The notes under the pieces were generated by a model. It did not search any database. It was not told the origin of the DNA and saw only the letters and a program-made list of their open reading frames with translations. A stretch of 64,000 nucleotides of DNA from Sandaracinus amylolyticus (lineage in GTDB: Bacteria; Myxococcota_A; Polyangia; Polyangiales; Sandaracinaceae): contig NZ_CP011125.1 of NCBI RefSeq assembly GCF_000737325.1, positions 8,494,001 through 8,558,000 on the forward strand. The letters are read 5' to 3'. A program made the translations under genes and the position numbers. Below are positions 54,931 through 63,300 of the stretch, one piece after another (the stretch's first letter is position 1; the number at the start of each line of letters is the position of its first letter).

Positions 54931-57564
54931 ATGCGCGACGGCTACGAGCATCGCTTCATCGCGCGCGCGCTGGCGTGGCCGCTCGCGAGCCCGGCGGCGT
55001 TCGCGGCGCGCACGGTCGAGCTCAAGCGCGAGAACGGCCGCCCCGAGCGAGCCACCGCGCCCCTCTACGACGCGCTCGAGGAAGAGCTCGCCCGCAGCGC
55101 GCGCGGCCTCTCGCTCGACGCGATCCGCGCGCTCGTGTCGTCGGCATGGTTCGGCAACATCGGGCTGGACGCGACCATCCCGCTGCGCCGGCACGTCGAA
55201 GAGCTCGCCCGCGAGCACCTCGACCTCGCGGGCGGCGTCCTCGTGATCCGCGACGCCGACGAGCGCGACGTCGATGCGGCGGCGATGGGGCTTCGCGGCG
55301 CTGATCGCGACGTTCGCGTTCGCCGGTTCCGCTGGCTCTCGCTGGAGCTGCCGAGCGACTTGATCGTGGCCGCGTGGTGGTCGCGGGCGCGCCGCCCGCC
55401 GATCACCGCGACGGTGTCGCTCGCGTCGCCGGCGCTGGCGGAGGAGCTCTCGCGCGGCGTGGCGGAGACGCACCTGCACGCGGGCACCGCGGTCGGATTC
55501 TCCACCGTCTGGGGCAACCTCATGGGCGAGCTACGGGGCGCGTTGCCCCCGCTGCGCGCCACCGAGACCTGGGCGCCTTCGCCCGGTGAGTTCAACAAGG
55601 TGCTCGTCGCGACCGCGATCGTGCGTTTGCTGCTCGCGCGCTTCCTCCGTTGCCCCCGCGCCACCAGGCTCGCGGAGCACCTCGACGATCAGGAGCGAAC
55701 GCTGCGCGAAGATCTCGGCGTGTTCGCCGCGCCGATCGCCGACGCGAGGCACGTTCTGCTGCGCCGTCCGGGCACGCACGCCGACGCACCGGTGCTGCGC
55801 GCCGCGTACTCGCGGCTCGCGCCGCGGTGCCCACGCGACGCGGGGTCGATCGACGACCCGTTGGACGACGGGAGCTCGCGCCTCCCCGCCGAGATGTGCT
55901 TCACGTACGACGCGCTCGATTACTTGCGACAGCGAGACGACGTCGGCGATCCGCTCTTCGCGCAGCTCTTCTGGCAATACGTCCGCGCACGCAGCGCCGT
56001 GTTTCGATCCGTCACGATGGAAGCCGGGACCGGGGGGCTCGGCTGGTTCAGCCGTTACTCGCGGCGGACCGCCGCGCTCTCGGGCCACGCGCGAAAGAAC
56101 GCGCTCCAGACCGCGCTCGAGCATCAGTCGCAGGGCGTCGCGCTGCGCTCGCTTGAGTTGCGCCTGAAGCCGCCCTCGACGGCCGGCGAGCTCTACGACA
56201 TCGCGTATCGCGCCGCGCTCGCGGCCGCTCGTTTCAACGAGCGGCGCGCGCCGCTCCACCGTGACACCGAAGTCGGCCTGGTGCTCCACGTCACGAAGGA
56301 CGCCACGCTCCGCAAACACGTCACGGGCGACCCGCGCGCGCTGCACGCGGGCGCGCGCTATGGCGCCTGGTATCGCAAGCAAGAGACGCTCGTCGTCACG
56401 ACCGAGGACGCGCTCGAGCGAACCCCCGAGCTCTTGCTCTTGCTGCGAGGGCTCGACGTCGCGGCGGAGGAGCTGGCGATCCCGCTGTGGCCGGTGCTGC
56501 CGCTGCTCCGACGGCTGCGACAGGCGGGGATGCGGGCGGCGGAGCGCTGCGCGACGCGGAAGCCGGAGTGGAACGTGGAGCCGCTGCGGCTGACGTTTCA
56601 TGCGGGCGAGGAGTACCGACGGCTGACGGAGGGTCTCCGTCGCATCCACGAGCTGGTGGAGTTCCGGGTGCTCCGACCGGGCGATCGGATCGGCCACGCG
56701 GTCGCGTTGGGCATGCACCCCGCTCGCGCGGCGGAGCGCGCCGAGGTGATGCCGCAGCCGCTGGAGGAACGGCTCGATGACCTCTTGTGGGAGATCGATC
56801 TCTACGCGTCGGGAGCGATCGACGCGCGCGCGCAGCGGCTGGCGAAGGTCGAGCAGGAAGCGGAGCTGCTCGCGAGCCGGCTGTTCGGCGGCGCGCTCCG
56901 GGGCGCGTCGCTGTCGGACGTGCGTCGCGCGCGGCGGCTGCGCCACGACTGCGATCGGCTGCTGGCGCTCGGATTTCCCTTCCCGATCGGGCCCGAACCG
57001 ACCGGGCTGAGCGAGGCCGAGCGGCTGATGCACGCTCACGTGACCAGCCGAGACCTCTTCGAGCGGAGCATCGAGCTCGTCGAGGTGCGGACCGATCCCG
57101 ACGAGCTCGAGCTGCTCGAGCGCGTGCAGGGCAAGCTGCGCGGCGAGCTCGGACGGCTCGAGATCGTCATCGAGAGCAACCCCTCGAGCAATTGGCTGAT
57201 CGGCGATCTGCTCGCGATCGACGACCACCCGGCGTTCCGGCTCCAGCCGATTCCCGGGAGGGAGGAAGCGGGGCACGTGCCGGTGCTCCTCACGGTCAAC
57301 ACCGACAACCCGTTGACGTTCGCGACGTCGATCGGGGACGAGTTCGCGCACATCTATTTCGCGCTCATCCGCTCGGGGCTCTCGAGCCAGGACGCGCTCG
57401 CGTGGCTCGCGCGCGTGCGAGAGAACGGGCTCCGGTCGCGGTTCACGCTCCGAGCGAGCGCGGTGCCCGCAGAGTTGCTCCGGTTCATCGACCGTCTCCC
57501 CGTGAGCGACCGGCAGAAATCGTATGCCCGTCGGTCCGTCTCCGAAGCCAGGCGACGCTTGTGA
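54931..57564 (+). CDS. rdrB: RADAR system adenosine deaminase RdrB
   Basis: 877 residues. All adenosine-deaminase metal and catalytic residues are present: AETHLHAGT (H181, H183), LTFHAGEEY (H557 and catalytic E560), RIGHAVALG (H589) and LLTVNTDNP (D792); VIESNPSSNWLIG is the family's ENPxSN motif. It is over twice the length of housekeeping adenosine deaminases (~340 aa) and, with large inserts, fits RdrB, which assembles into shells and deaminates adenosine in nucleotides or RNA. The start follows the rdrA stop by one base. No Csx27-like or SLATT accessory is adjacent downstream. Confidence 0.85.
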   Translation: MRDGYEHRFIARALAWPLASPAAFAARTVELKRENGRPERATAPLYDALEEELARSARGLSLDAIRALVSSAWFGNIGLDATIPLRRHVEELAREHLDLAGGVLVIRDADERDVDAAAMGLRGADRDVRVRRFRWLSLELPSDLIVAAWWSRARRPPITATVSLASPALAEELSRGVAETHLHAGTAVGFSTVWGNLMGELRGALPPLRATETWAPSPGEFNKVLVATAIVRLLLARFLRCPRATRLAEHLDDQERTLREDLGVFAAPIADARHVLLRRPGTHADAPVLRAAYSRLAPRCPRDAGSIDDPLDDGSSRLPAEMCFTYDALDYLRQRDDVGDPLFAQLFWQYVRARSAVFRSVTMEAGTGGLGWFSRYSRRTAALSGHARKNALQTALEHQSQGVALRSLELRLKPPSTAGELYDIAYRAALAAARFNERRAPLHRDTEVGLVLHVTKDATLRKHVTGDPRALHAGARYGAWYRKQETLVVTTEDALERTPELLLLLRGLDVAAEELAIPLWPVLPLLRRLRQAGMRAAERCATRKPEWNVEPLRLTFHAGEEYRRLTEGLRRIHELVEFRVLRPGDRIGHAVALGMHPARAAERAEVMPQPLEERLDDLLWEIDLYASGAIDARAQRLAKVEQEAELLASRLFGGALRGASLSDVRRARRLRHDCDRLLALGFPFPIGPEPTGLSEAERLMHAHVTSRDLFERSIELVEVRTDPDELELLERVQGKLRGELGRLEIVIESNPSSNWLIGDLLAIDDHPAFRLQPIPGREEAGHVPVLLTVNTDNPLTFATSIGDEFAHIYFALIRSGLSSQDALAWLARVRENGLRSRFTLRASAVPAELLRFIDRLPVSDRQKSYARRSVSEARRRL

Positions 57565-57682
57565 GGTCTCGACAGCTCGTCGCGCCCAGTGCCGACATCA
57601 CGCCGGTCCGAATTGCGAAATGCGCGTGCGCGCGACGACGCGCTTGCGATCGCCGCGCCGCGGGCCGAAGCGACGGAGCAGG

Positions 57683-58387
57683 ATGCGCAAGTCTTCGTCT
57701 TCGACGTCTCTCGCGTTCGCGCTCCTCGCTTCCGCGTGTGGTCCATCCGAGGTCGACCCCGCGCAGTTCGAGGCCGACGCGATCACGATCGCCTGCGAGC
57801 GTGCCTTCGACTGCTGCGACACGACCGAGCTGCGCGAGGAGTTCGCGCCGTTCGGGCGACCGCCCGCGACCTTCGACGAGTGCGTGACGCTCCTCCGGGG
57901 CCGCATCACCGGCGAGGGCATCAGCGCGTCGGTCGGCGCGACGCGCGCCGCGTACGACGCCGACGCCGCGCGCGCATGCATCGACTCGATCAGCGCGCTC
58001 ACGTGCAGCGAGTACCGCGGCGGCGTGCTCGCCGTCGCCGCCATCTCCGGCGCGTGCGGCGAAGCGCTCACCGCCCTCGTGCCGTCCGGCGGCCTGTGCA
58101 CGCAGGACTACGAGTGCCAGACCGGGTTCTGCGAGACCGGCGGCATCGGCGACGGCAACTGCCAGACGATCCCCGGCCCCGGCGAGCCCTGCACCTACCG
58201 CTGCACCGAGGGCTACTACTGCACGCGCGGCAGCTGCGAGGCGCGGCTCGCCGACGGCGCCGCGTGCAACGCCGCCGACGAGTGCCAGAGCCGAAGGTGC
58301 GAAGGCGCCGATCCGCGCGCCGGTGTCCAGGGCGTCTGCGCGCCGCTCACCGGCTACTGCGACGGCGCCGCGCCCGCCGACGACTGA
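57683..58387 (+). CDS. Cys-rich lipoprotein, 234 aa
   Basis: MRKSSSSTSLAFALLASACGPSEVDPAQF carries a lipoprotein signal. The middle is helical with paired cysteines (CERAFDCCDTTELREEF). The C-terminus has repeated Cys modules (GGLCTQDYECQTGFCE, PCTYRCTEGYYCTRGSCEA, ACNAADECQSRRCEG), a pattern common in myxobacterial surface lipoproteins. GGAG (57675-57678) precedes the ATG. It is 118 bp after rdrB and unlikely to be part of the defence system. Confidence 0.72.
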   Translation: MRKSSSSTSLAFALLASACGPSEVDPAQFEADAITIACERAFDCCDTTELREEFAPFGRPPATFDECVTLLRGRITGEGISASVGATRAAYDADAARACIDSISALTCSEYRGGVLAVAAISGACGEALTALVPSGGLCTQDYECQTGFCETGGIGDGNCQTIPGPGEPCTYRCTEGYYCTRGSCEARLADGAACNAADECQSRRCEGADPRAGVQGVCAPLTGYCDGAAPADD

Positions 58388-58391
58388 TCGA

Positions 58392-59309
58392 TCACAGCAG
58401 CGTGTAGACGAGCGTCAGCACGGTCGTCGTGTCGACCGAGTCGGTGCCCGGAACCGGCACGTTGTCGAACAGCAGCGTGAAGCGCAGGCCCGCCGCGAGG
58501 TTGTTGTCGATGCGCAGGCGGAACTCGCTGATCGACGTGAGGCGCACGTTCTCGCCGTCGACGACGTCGAAGAGCGCCTCGAGGCCGGTGCGGAACTGCC
58601 AGGCCTCGTTCATGTGGTTGTCGTAGCCGAGGAACACGCGGACCGAGTACTGGTCCTGCAGGTTCGGCAGGAAGCACGCGGGCGTCGGCATCCCGTCGAT
58701 CACCATCCCGCACGTCTCGGGATCCGCCGCGGGGTTCGGCAGCGGGTTCGGATACCGATCGTCGACCGTCACGTCGAAGCCGAGCTCGCCCCAGAGGCGA
58801 TGCTCGTTCGCCGGGCCCTCGCGGAAGATGTTCCGCAGGTAGCCGAGCTGGCCCTGGAACCGGAAGTCGAGGCCCGCGAACGTGTCGTGGCGCCCGCCGA
58901 CCGACGCGAAGAGCGCGTCGTCGGGATCGAGGAAGAAGTCGTAGCGCAGGCGCCCGAGGATGTTGCGCGCGTTGTCCTCGAAGTCCGACCACTCGCGCGT
59001 CGTGTTGTCGCGGAGCGCCGCGAGCCCGAGCGTCGCCTGCAGATCGAGCGTGAAGAGGTGCTGGTCGCGGTGGATCAGGAAGTTCGTCGCGCCCGCGAGC
59101 TGCAGCGAGCGGCTGTTGCCGAAGTTCAGCGTACCGCCGAGCTGGATCGTGAACACCTCGTCGTCGGCGTCCTCCTCGGGCGGCGCGGCGATCGCCTCGG
59201 TGTGCTGCGCGGCCGCGGCTGGCTGAGCGAGCGCGGGCTCGGCCCAGCCCAACGATGCGATGCCCGCGAGCGCGAGCGCGGCGATGACGGTCTCGATCCT
59301 CGACAGCAT
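58392..59309 (-). CDS. DUF481/YdiY-like outer-membrane protein
   Basis: 305 residues from ATG 59309; signal peptide MLSRIETVIAALALAGIASLGWA with cleavage near ALAQP. IQLGGTLNFGNSRSLQLAGATNFLIHRDQHLFTLDLQATLG begins alternating amphipathic strands, and the protein ends with an aromatic-poor but hydrophobic strand (VLTLVYTLL). This is the DUF481 beta-barrel pattern (GNTxTxxL in relatives, GNSRSLQL here). It is likely an outer-membrane barrel of unknown transport or stress role. It converges on the Cys-rich lipoprotein gene with a 4-bp gap. Confidence 0.75.
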   Translation of the reverse strand: MLSRIETVIAALALAGIASLGWAEPALAQPAAAAQHTEAIAAPPEEDADDEVFTIQLGGTLNFGNSRSLQLAGATNFLIHRDQHLFTLDLQATLGLAALRDNTTREWSDFEDNARNILGRLRYDFFLDPDDALFASVGGRHDTFAGLDFRFQGQLGYLRNIFREGPANEHRLWGELGFDVTVDDRYPNPLPNPAADPETCGMVIDGMPTPACFLPNLQDQYSVRVFLGYDNHMNEAWQFRTGLEALFDVVDGENVRLTSISEFRLRIDNNLAAGLRFTLLFDNVPVPGTDSVDTTTVLTLVYTLL

Positions 59310-59424
59310 GGAATCCTCCGCCGATGACGTCCGCACCGGCGGCCCAGGGCTAGAGGCTGGGGCCCCGGAACGCAAGGAACCGTCGCTTGCGGGCGCGCGA
59401 GCCGCGTCCGACGATGCCGCTCCC

Positions 59425-60744
59425 ATGCGCCCTGCCCTCGCTGCCGCGCTCGTCGTGCTCGCCCTGATCGCCCCATCGCGCGCCCGCGCCGGCAACGACG
59501 ACGCGGTGCTGCTCGGCAACGAGGCCGCGATGGCCGGCGGCGCGGTGAGCGCGGTCGTCAGCGACGGATCGGCGACCTGGTACAACCCCGCCGGCATCGC
59601 CGCCGTCGATCGCGACACGCTGGATCTGAGCGGCAGCGCGACGATGCTGCGCATCGCCGACACGCCCGGCCTGCTCCGCTCCGCGACCGGCGCGCAGGCG
59701 AACGGCGGCTACTACGAGTTCCTCGGCATCCCGAGCGCCGTGACGCTGGTGCGCCGCCTCGACTGCATCACGTCGCTCGGCCTCGGCATCTTCGTGCCGC
59801 AGCTCACGGGCCACACCGATCGTGTCGGCCTCGAGGAGCTCACGCCCGACTACCTCGCGCGCTTCCAGCTCACGCAGCAGGAGTCGAGCTCGACCTACTA
59901 CGGCGGCATCACGCTCGGCGTCGCGCTCGCGCCGAACGTGCGCATCGGCGTGACGCTCTACGGCACCTACCGCCAGTTCGCGCTGACCACCCAGTTCTTC
60001 GGCGGCGCGGAGCGCGGCGGCGAGGACCTCGTCGCGTTCGGCGTCGCGAGCCTCACGTCGATCCAGAGCGTCAGCATCGAGGTCGGCGCCGGGATCCAGT
60101 GGGAGATCGTCCCGGGCGTGCTCTTCGGCGCGTCGCTCCGCTCTCCAGGTCTGCTGCTCGGCTCGCTCTATCGCGTCACGTCGTCGAGCTTCGCCGCGGG
60201 CCCCGACGACCTCGAGCTCGACATCTCCGACGGCAGCGGGCTCGAGCCGCGCATCGACATGGTCACGCCCGCGCGGCTGCGCGTCGGGCTCGCGTATCGC
60301 TGGGACGGCGGCTGGATCGGGATCGACGGCGACGTGCAGCACGCGCTGGTGCGCCCCGGGATCGGCGTGGACCGCGAGTGGGTCGGCGGCGTGCGCATCG
60401 GCGGTCGCGTGCAGATCGACGGCACGATCTCGATGGGCGCGGGCCTGTTCACGGATCTCGACGCGACGCGCGCGGTGGGCGACTACGGACAGACTCAGCT
60501 CGACTTCTTCGGCGGGACGTACGGCCTCGAGCTGCGGAACCCGCATCGCCTCGGCGAGGGCGAGAACGCCGCGGACATCGTGTTCGTGAACACGTTCGCG
60601 CTCCGCTACGCGGTCGGCGTCGGGCGCATCGGCGGCCTGCAGTTCGACACGATGCCCGAGATGGGCGAGGGCATCTCGATCGTCGAGGTGGACACGCAGG
60701 TGCACGAGATCTCGCTGCACCTCGGATCGGCGCTCTACTTCTGA
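59425..60744 (+). CDS. OmpP1/FadL-family outer-membrane protein
   Basis: 439 residues. MRPALAAALVVLALIAPSRARAG is a signal peptide, and NEAAMAGGAVSAVVSDGSATWYNPAGIAA is the conserved N-terminal hatch region of FadL-type channels. Alternating amphipathic strands (YYGGITLGVALAPNVRIGVTLYG; VEVDTQVHEISLHLGSALYF at the end) fill the rest. FadL proteins import hydrophobic compounds such as fatty acids across the outer membrane. It is divergent from the DUF481 gene, 115 bp apart. Confidence 0.78.
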   Translation: MRPALAAALVVLALIAPSRARAGNDDAVLLGNEAAMAGGAVSAVVSDGSATWYNPAGIAAVDRDTLDLSGSATMLRIADTPGLLRSATGAQANGGYYEFLGIPSAVTLVRRLDCITSLGLGIFVPQLTGHTDRVGLEELTPDYLARFQLTQQESSSTYYGGITLGVALAPNVRIGVTLYGTYRQFALTTQFFGGAERGGEDLVAFGVASLTSIQSVSIEVGAGIQWEIVPGVLFGASLRSPGLLLGSLYRVTSSSFAAGPDDLELDISDGSGLEPRIDMVTPARLRVGLAYRWDGGWIGIDGDVQHALVRPGIGVDREWVGGVRIGGRVQIDGTISMGAGLFTDLDATRAVGDYGQTQLDFFGGTYGLELRNPHRLGEGENAADIVFVNTFALRYAVGVGRIGGLQFDTMPEMGEGISIVEVDTQVHEISLHLGSALYF

Positions 60745-60817
60745 TCCGCTCCGCGCTTCGGGACCCCGGCTTTCCAACGGCAGATCGAATTCTTCTCAGC
60801 CGTGAGTACAGCCACAC

Positions 60818-60846
60818 TTGACACCACGAGCTTTGCCGGGTAGGTA
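60818..60846 (+). promoter_or_regulatory. tRNA-Pro promoter
   Basis: TTGACA (60818-60823), 17 bp, then TAGGTA (60841-60846). The -35 is perfect and transcription would start near 60853, 11 bp before the mature tRNA 5' end. Confidence 0.6.
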
Positions 60847-60863
60847 AACCGCCGTTCTTTCAC

Positions 60864-60937
60864 CGGGGCGTAGCGCAGCCTGGTAGCGCACACGGTTCGG
60901 GACCGTGGAGTCGAAGGTTCAAATCCTTTCGCCCCGA
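60864..60937 (+). tRNA. tRNA-Pro, anticodon CGG
   Basis: The acceptor stem CGGGGCG (60864-60870) pairs perfectly with CGCCCCG (60930-60936), with discriminator A60937. The anticodon stem CACGG/CCGTG encloses the loop TTCGGGA, giving anticodon CGG (codon CCG). The T loop is TTCAAAT on a 5-bp stem with one G-T pair. CCA is not encoded. Confidence 0.95.
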
Positions 60938-60951
60938 CTCTCTTTCTCCCC

Positions 60952-60968
60952 GGGGGGTTCCACCCCCC
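60952..60968 (+). terminator. Terminator-like hairpin after tRNA-Pro
   Basis: GGGGGGT and ACCCCCC form a 7-bp stem with a 3-nt loop, 14 bases after the tRNA. No T-run follows, only a C/T-rich stretch. Confidence 0.45.
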
Positions 60969-60970
60969 TC

Positions 60971-61100
60971 TCGACCCCGGCCGCTCCGCGGGTCGTTTCC
61001 TAGGGGGGCTCGCCTCCCTCGACCCCGGTCGCACCGCGGGTCGTCTTCCGGGGGGTGGCTCCAGCCCCCTTTCGACGGGTTCGACCCGGCCGCTCCGTGG
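60971..61100. repeat. 48-bp tandem repeat between tRNA-Pro and the receiver-XRE gene
   Basis: Units starting TCGACCCCGG at 60971 and 61019 are about 75% identical over 48 bp, and a partial third begins near 61081. Each contains G-rich and C-rich tracts able to fold. The stretch 60971-61212 has no coding gene I can support. Confidence 0.55.
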
Positions 61101-61224
61101 GCCCGCCCGAGGCGGGGCTGAAACGGAGGGCCACCGCCGCCTCGAGCGTTTCTGTCCTGCCGTCTCGGCGGGGGCGGCCGCTTCTTGTCTTCTCGACCTG
61201 AACGGCTTTTCGAGGGAGGGCGGA

Positions 61225-61833
61225 GTGAGCAAGCCGATTCCTGCGGTCAAGGTCCTCGTCGTCGACGACGACAAGGAGATCTGCGACTACATGGAGACCT
61301 TCCTCGCGAAGGACGGTTTCCAGGTCACCGCGAAGAACGATCCGACACACGTCGAGGAAGAGGTCCGCATCGGCGGTTACCACCTCGTCGTGCTCGACTT
61401 GATGATGCCGAAGATGGACGGGCTCGACGTCCTCAAGCGCATCCGCAAGGTCGACTCGGACATCGCGGTCGTCATCTTCACCGGCTATCCGAGCCTCGAC
61501 TCCGCCGTGCAGGCGATGAAGCTCGACGCCGTCGACTACCTGCGGAAGCCCTTCAACCCCGAAGAGTTCCGCGCGGTGCTCGACCGCGTGATGCGCAAGA
61601 AGGGTCTCATCCGCACGCCGGAGGAGAACCTCCACCGGCACATCGGCGAGACGATCCGCAACCTGCGCAAGGAGCGGAACCTGACGCTGAAGCAGATGGC
61701 GCGGCGCACCGCGCTCAGCGTGTCGCTGCTCAGCCAGATCGAGCGCGCGGAGTCGAGCGCGTCGATCAGCTCGCTCTACAAGATCGCCGTCGCGCTCGAC
61801 GTGCGCATCGGCGATCTGTTCGGCGACTTCTGA
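61225..61833 (+). CDS. Response regulator with C-terminal XRE-type DNA-binding domain
   Basis: 202 residues from GTG 61225, with a purine-rich ribosome-binding site AGGGAGG at 61213-61219. The receiver (residues ~8-125) has VLVVDDDKE, D58 in VVLDLMMPKMDG, T in VIFTGYPS and K in YLRKPFNPEEF. After a linker, residues ~140-200 are a Cro/cI-type helix-turn-helix: IGETIRNLRKERNLTLKQMARRTALSVSLLSQIERAESSASISSLYKIAVALDV. A receiver fused to XRE rather than OmpR or LuxR output is uncommon. No kinase is adjacent. Confidence 0.88.
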   Translation: MSKPIPAVKVLVVDDDKEICDYMETFLAKDGFQVTAKNDPTHVEEEVRIGGYHLVVLDLMMPKMDGLDVLKRIRKVDSDIAVVIFTGYPSLDSAVQAMKLDAVDYLRKPFNPEEFRAVLDRVMRKKGLIRTPEENLHRHIGETIRNLRKERNLTLKQMARRTALSVSLLSQIERAESSASISSLYKIAVALDVRIGDLFGDF

Positions 61834-62109
61834 TCAGCGCTCGGGGTCGGCCTCGACCACCGGCGCGCCCGGCGGGTACGTGCCGGGATCGATGGTGCCC
61901 GGGGGCGTGTCCTCGCCCTGCCCGGTGTGCGTCATCTCGGGATCGTCCAGCTCGTTCGGGACGTGGACGTTCTCCTGACGCTCGGTCGGCGTGAGCGCGC
62001 CGGGGTCCTGGCGGTGCTCCTCCGAGAGCGTCTCGTCGCTCTCGCGACCGCAGCCTCCGAGCGCGAGCAGTCCGCCGATCACGAGCGTGAGCAGGGCTCG
62101 ATTCCGCAT
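61834..62109 (-). CDS. Small acidic lipoprotein, 91 aa
   Basis: From ATG 62109: MRNRALLTLVIGGLLALGGC (lipobox), then a short hydrophilic, Pro/Thr/Asp/Glu-rich and probably disordered protein (ELDDPEMTHTGQGEDTPPGTIDPGTYPPG). It meets the convergent receiver-XRE gene with no gap. Function unknown. Confidence 0.65.
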   Translation of the reverse strand: MRNRALLTLVIGGLLALGGCGRESDETLSEEHRQDPGALTPTERQENVHVPNELDDPEMTHTGQGEDTPPGTIDPGTYPPGAPVVEADPER

Positions 62110-62187
62110 GCTTGCCACCTCCGCCGCGGAGGTTTCGCAAGATGGAGGCCGGGCCGTGGCACGTCGCGACACGCCACGCGGGCGTGC

Positions 62188-62463
62188 TCACGCGCCCCAG
62201 GGCTCCATCTGCTTGACGACCCATGCGACGTCGAGCGCGTCGCGCTCGATCGCGCGCGCCCGTCGCTCCTCGTCGACGCCCTGCACGTCGACGTGCGTCG
62301 GCGCGCGATCGTCGCTCCACGTCACCTCGATCGACGCGTCGGGGTGGTCGCGCCGGAGCGCATCGCGCAGCAGCCCCGCGTAGCGCGCGGCGCAGGCCTG
62401 GGCGTCGAGCCCGTCGTTCGCGCCGACGAGCGCGCGCGCACCGAACGTGACGTTGAGCCTCAC
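62188..62463 (-). CDS. Hypothetical protein, 91 aa
   Basis: GTG 62463 gives MRLNVTFGARALVGANDGLDAQACAARYAGLLRDALRRDHPDASIEVTWSDDRAPTHVDVQGV..., a small alpha/beta protein of unknown function. The in-frame ATG 62499 would add 12 residues. Codon bias supports coding. It is divergent from the lipoprotein gene at 62554. Confidence 0.55.
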   Translation of the reverse strand: MRLNVTFGARALVGANDGLDAQACAARYAGLLRDALRRDHPDASIEVTWSDDRAPTHVDVQGVDEERRARAIERDALDVAWVVKQMEPWGA

Positions 62464-62553
62464 GCACGCGAGCCTACCGCCGCGGTCGGGCTCACGCATT
62501 TTCTCGCGGGGGAGGCCTAGGCGGAGGCCGGCCTGATCTGAGAAACAGGCGGC

Positions 62554-63300
62554 GTGATCGCTGACCGCTTTCGTTTCTTGCTGGTTTCGTCGCTCCTTGG
62601 GTGCGCCGCGTGCGGGCGCGTCGGGTACGACCCGTCCGACGCGTCGCTCGATGCGGCGTGCGCGACCGACGAGATCGTGTGCGGCGCGTTCGAAGGCCCG
62701 CTCGGCGGGTGGGGCGTGCGCATCGAGCCGGACAGCGACGCAATCGTGCGCGTCGTCGACGATCCCGAGCGCGGCGGCGCGCTCGCGGTCACGTCGGAGG
62801 GCACGGGCCACGGGCTCGCGGTCGCCGAGACGTACTTCGCGCCGGTGACCGAGGGATCGCTGCACGGGCGGGTGTGGGTGCGGATCGGCGCGCGCACGCA
62901 CGTCGACGAGTTCGTGGTGCTCGTGCAGCTCGACGACGGCAACGACGCGGGCACGCAGAAGGTGTCGCTCGATCTCCTCCAGGGCGATGCGATCGGGCTC
63001 ACCGCGACGACGGCGCACCCCGCGGTCCGCAACGGCACGGCCGCGGGCACGATCCGCCGCGACGAGTGGATGTGCCTGCGCTTCGAGGTCGATCTGCGCG
63101 ACGACGGAGGCGCGGCGAGGCTCTCCGAGGGCGATCGGACGCTGGTGAGCGCGGACGCGATCGACACGATCCCCGAGGGCGGCTTCCGGCGGCTCATGCT
63201 CGGCGCGGTGGGCGAGCGCGCCGGGGTGCGCGACGTGATGTTCGACGACGTCGCGCTGGCGCGACACCCGCTGCCCTGCCCAGGTGCCCCGGGACGATGA
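62554..63300 (+). CDS. Lipoprotein with jelly-roll-like domain, 248 aa
   Basis: GTG 62554 gives MIADRFRFLLVSSLLGCAACGRVGYDPSDAS, a lipoprotein signal with the CGRxGYD start often seen in myxobacterial lipoproteins. The mature part (CGAFEGPLGGWGVRIEPDSDAIVRVVDDPERGG...GRVWVRIGART...) suggests a LamG/concanavalin-like sugar-binding fold. No catalytic residues are evident. It overlaps nothing and converges on the FAD dehydrogenase gene. Confidence 0.65.
   Translation: MIADRFRFLLVSSLLGCAACGRVGYDPSDASLDAACATDEIVCGAFEGPLGGWGVRIEPDSDAIVRVVDDPERGGALAVTSEGTGHGLAVAETYFAPVTEGSLHGRVWVRIGARTHVDEFVVLVQLDDGNDAGTQKVSLDLLQGDAIGLTATTAHPAVRNGTAAGTIRRDEWMCLRFEVDLRDDGGAARLSEGDRTLVSADAIDTIPEGGFRRLMLGAVGERAGVRDVMFDDVALARHPLPCPGAPGR

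Noticed and set aside
38306-57564. Integrated prophage or mobile island with integrase and att sites
   Set aside because: No integrase, structural phage gene or tRNA-linked direct repeat is visible at either border; tRNA-Pro is over 3 kb away with ordinary genes between.
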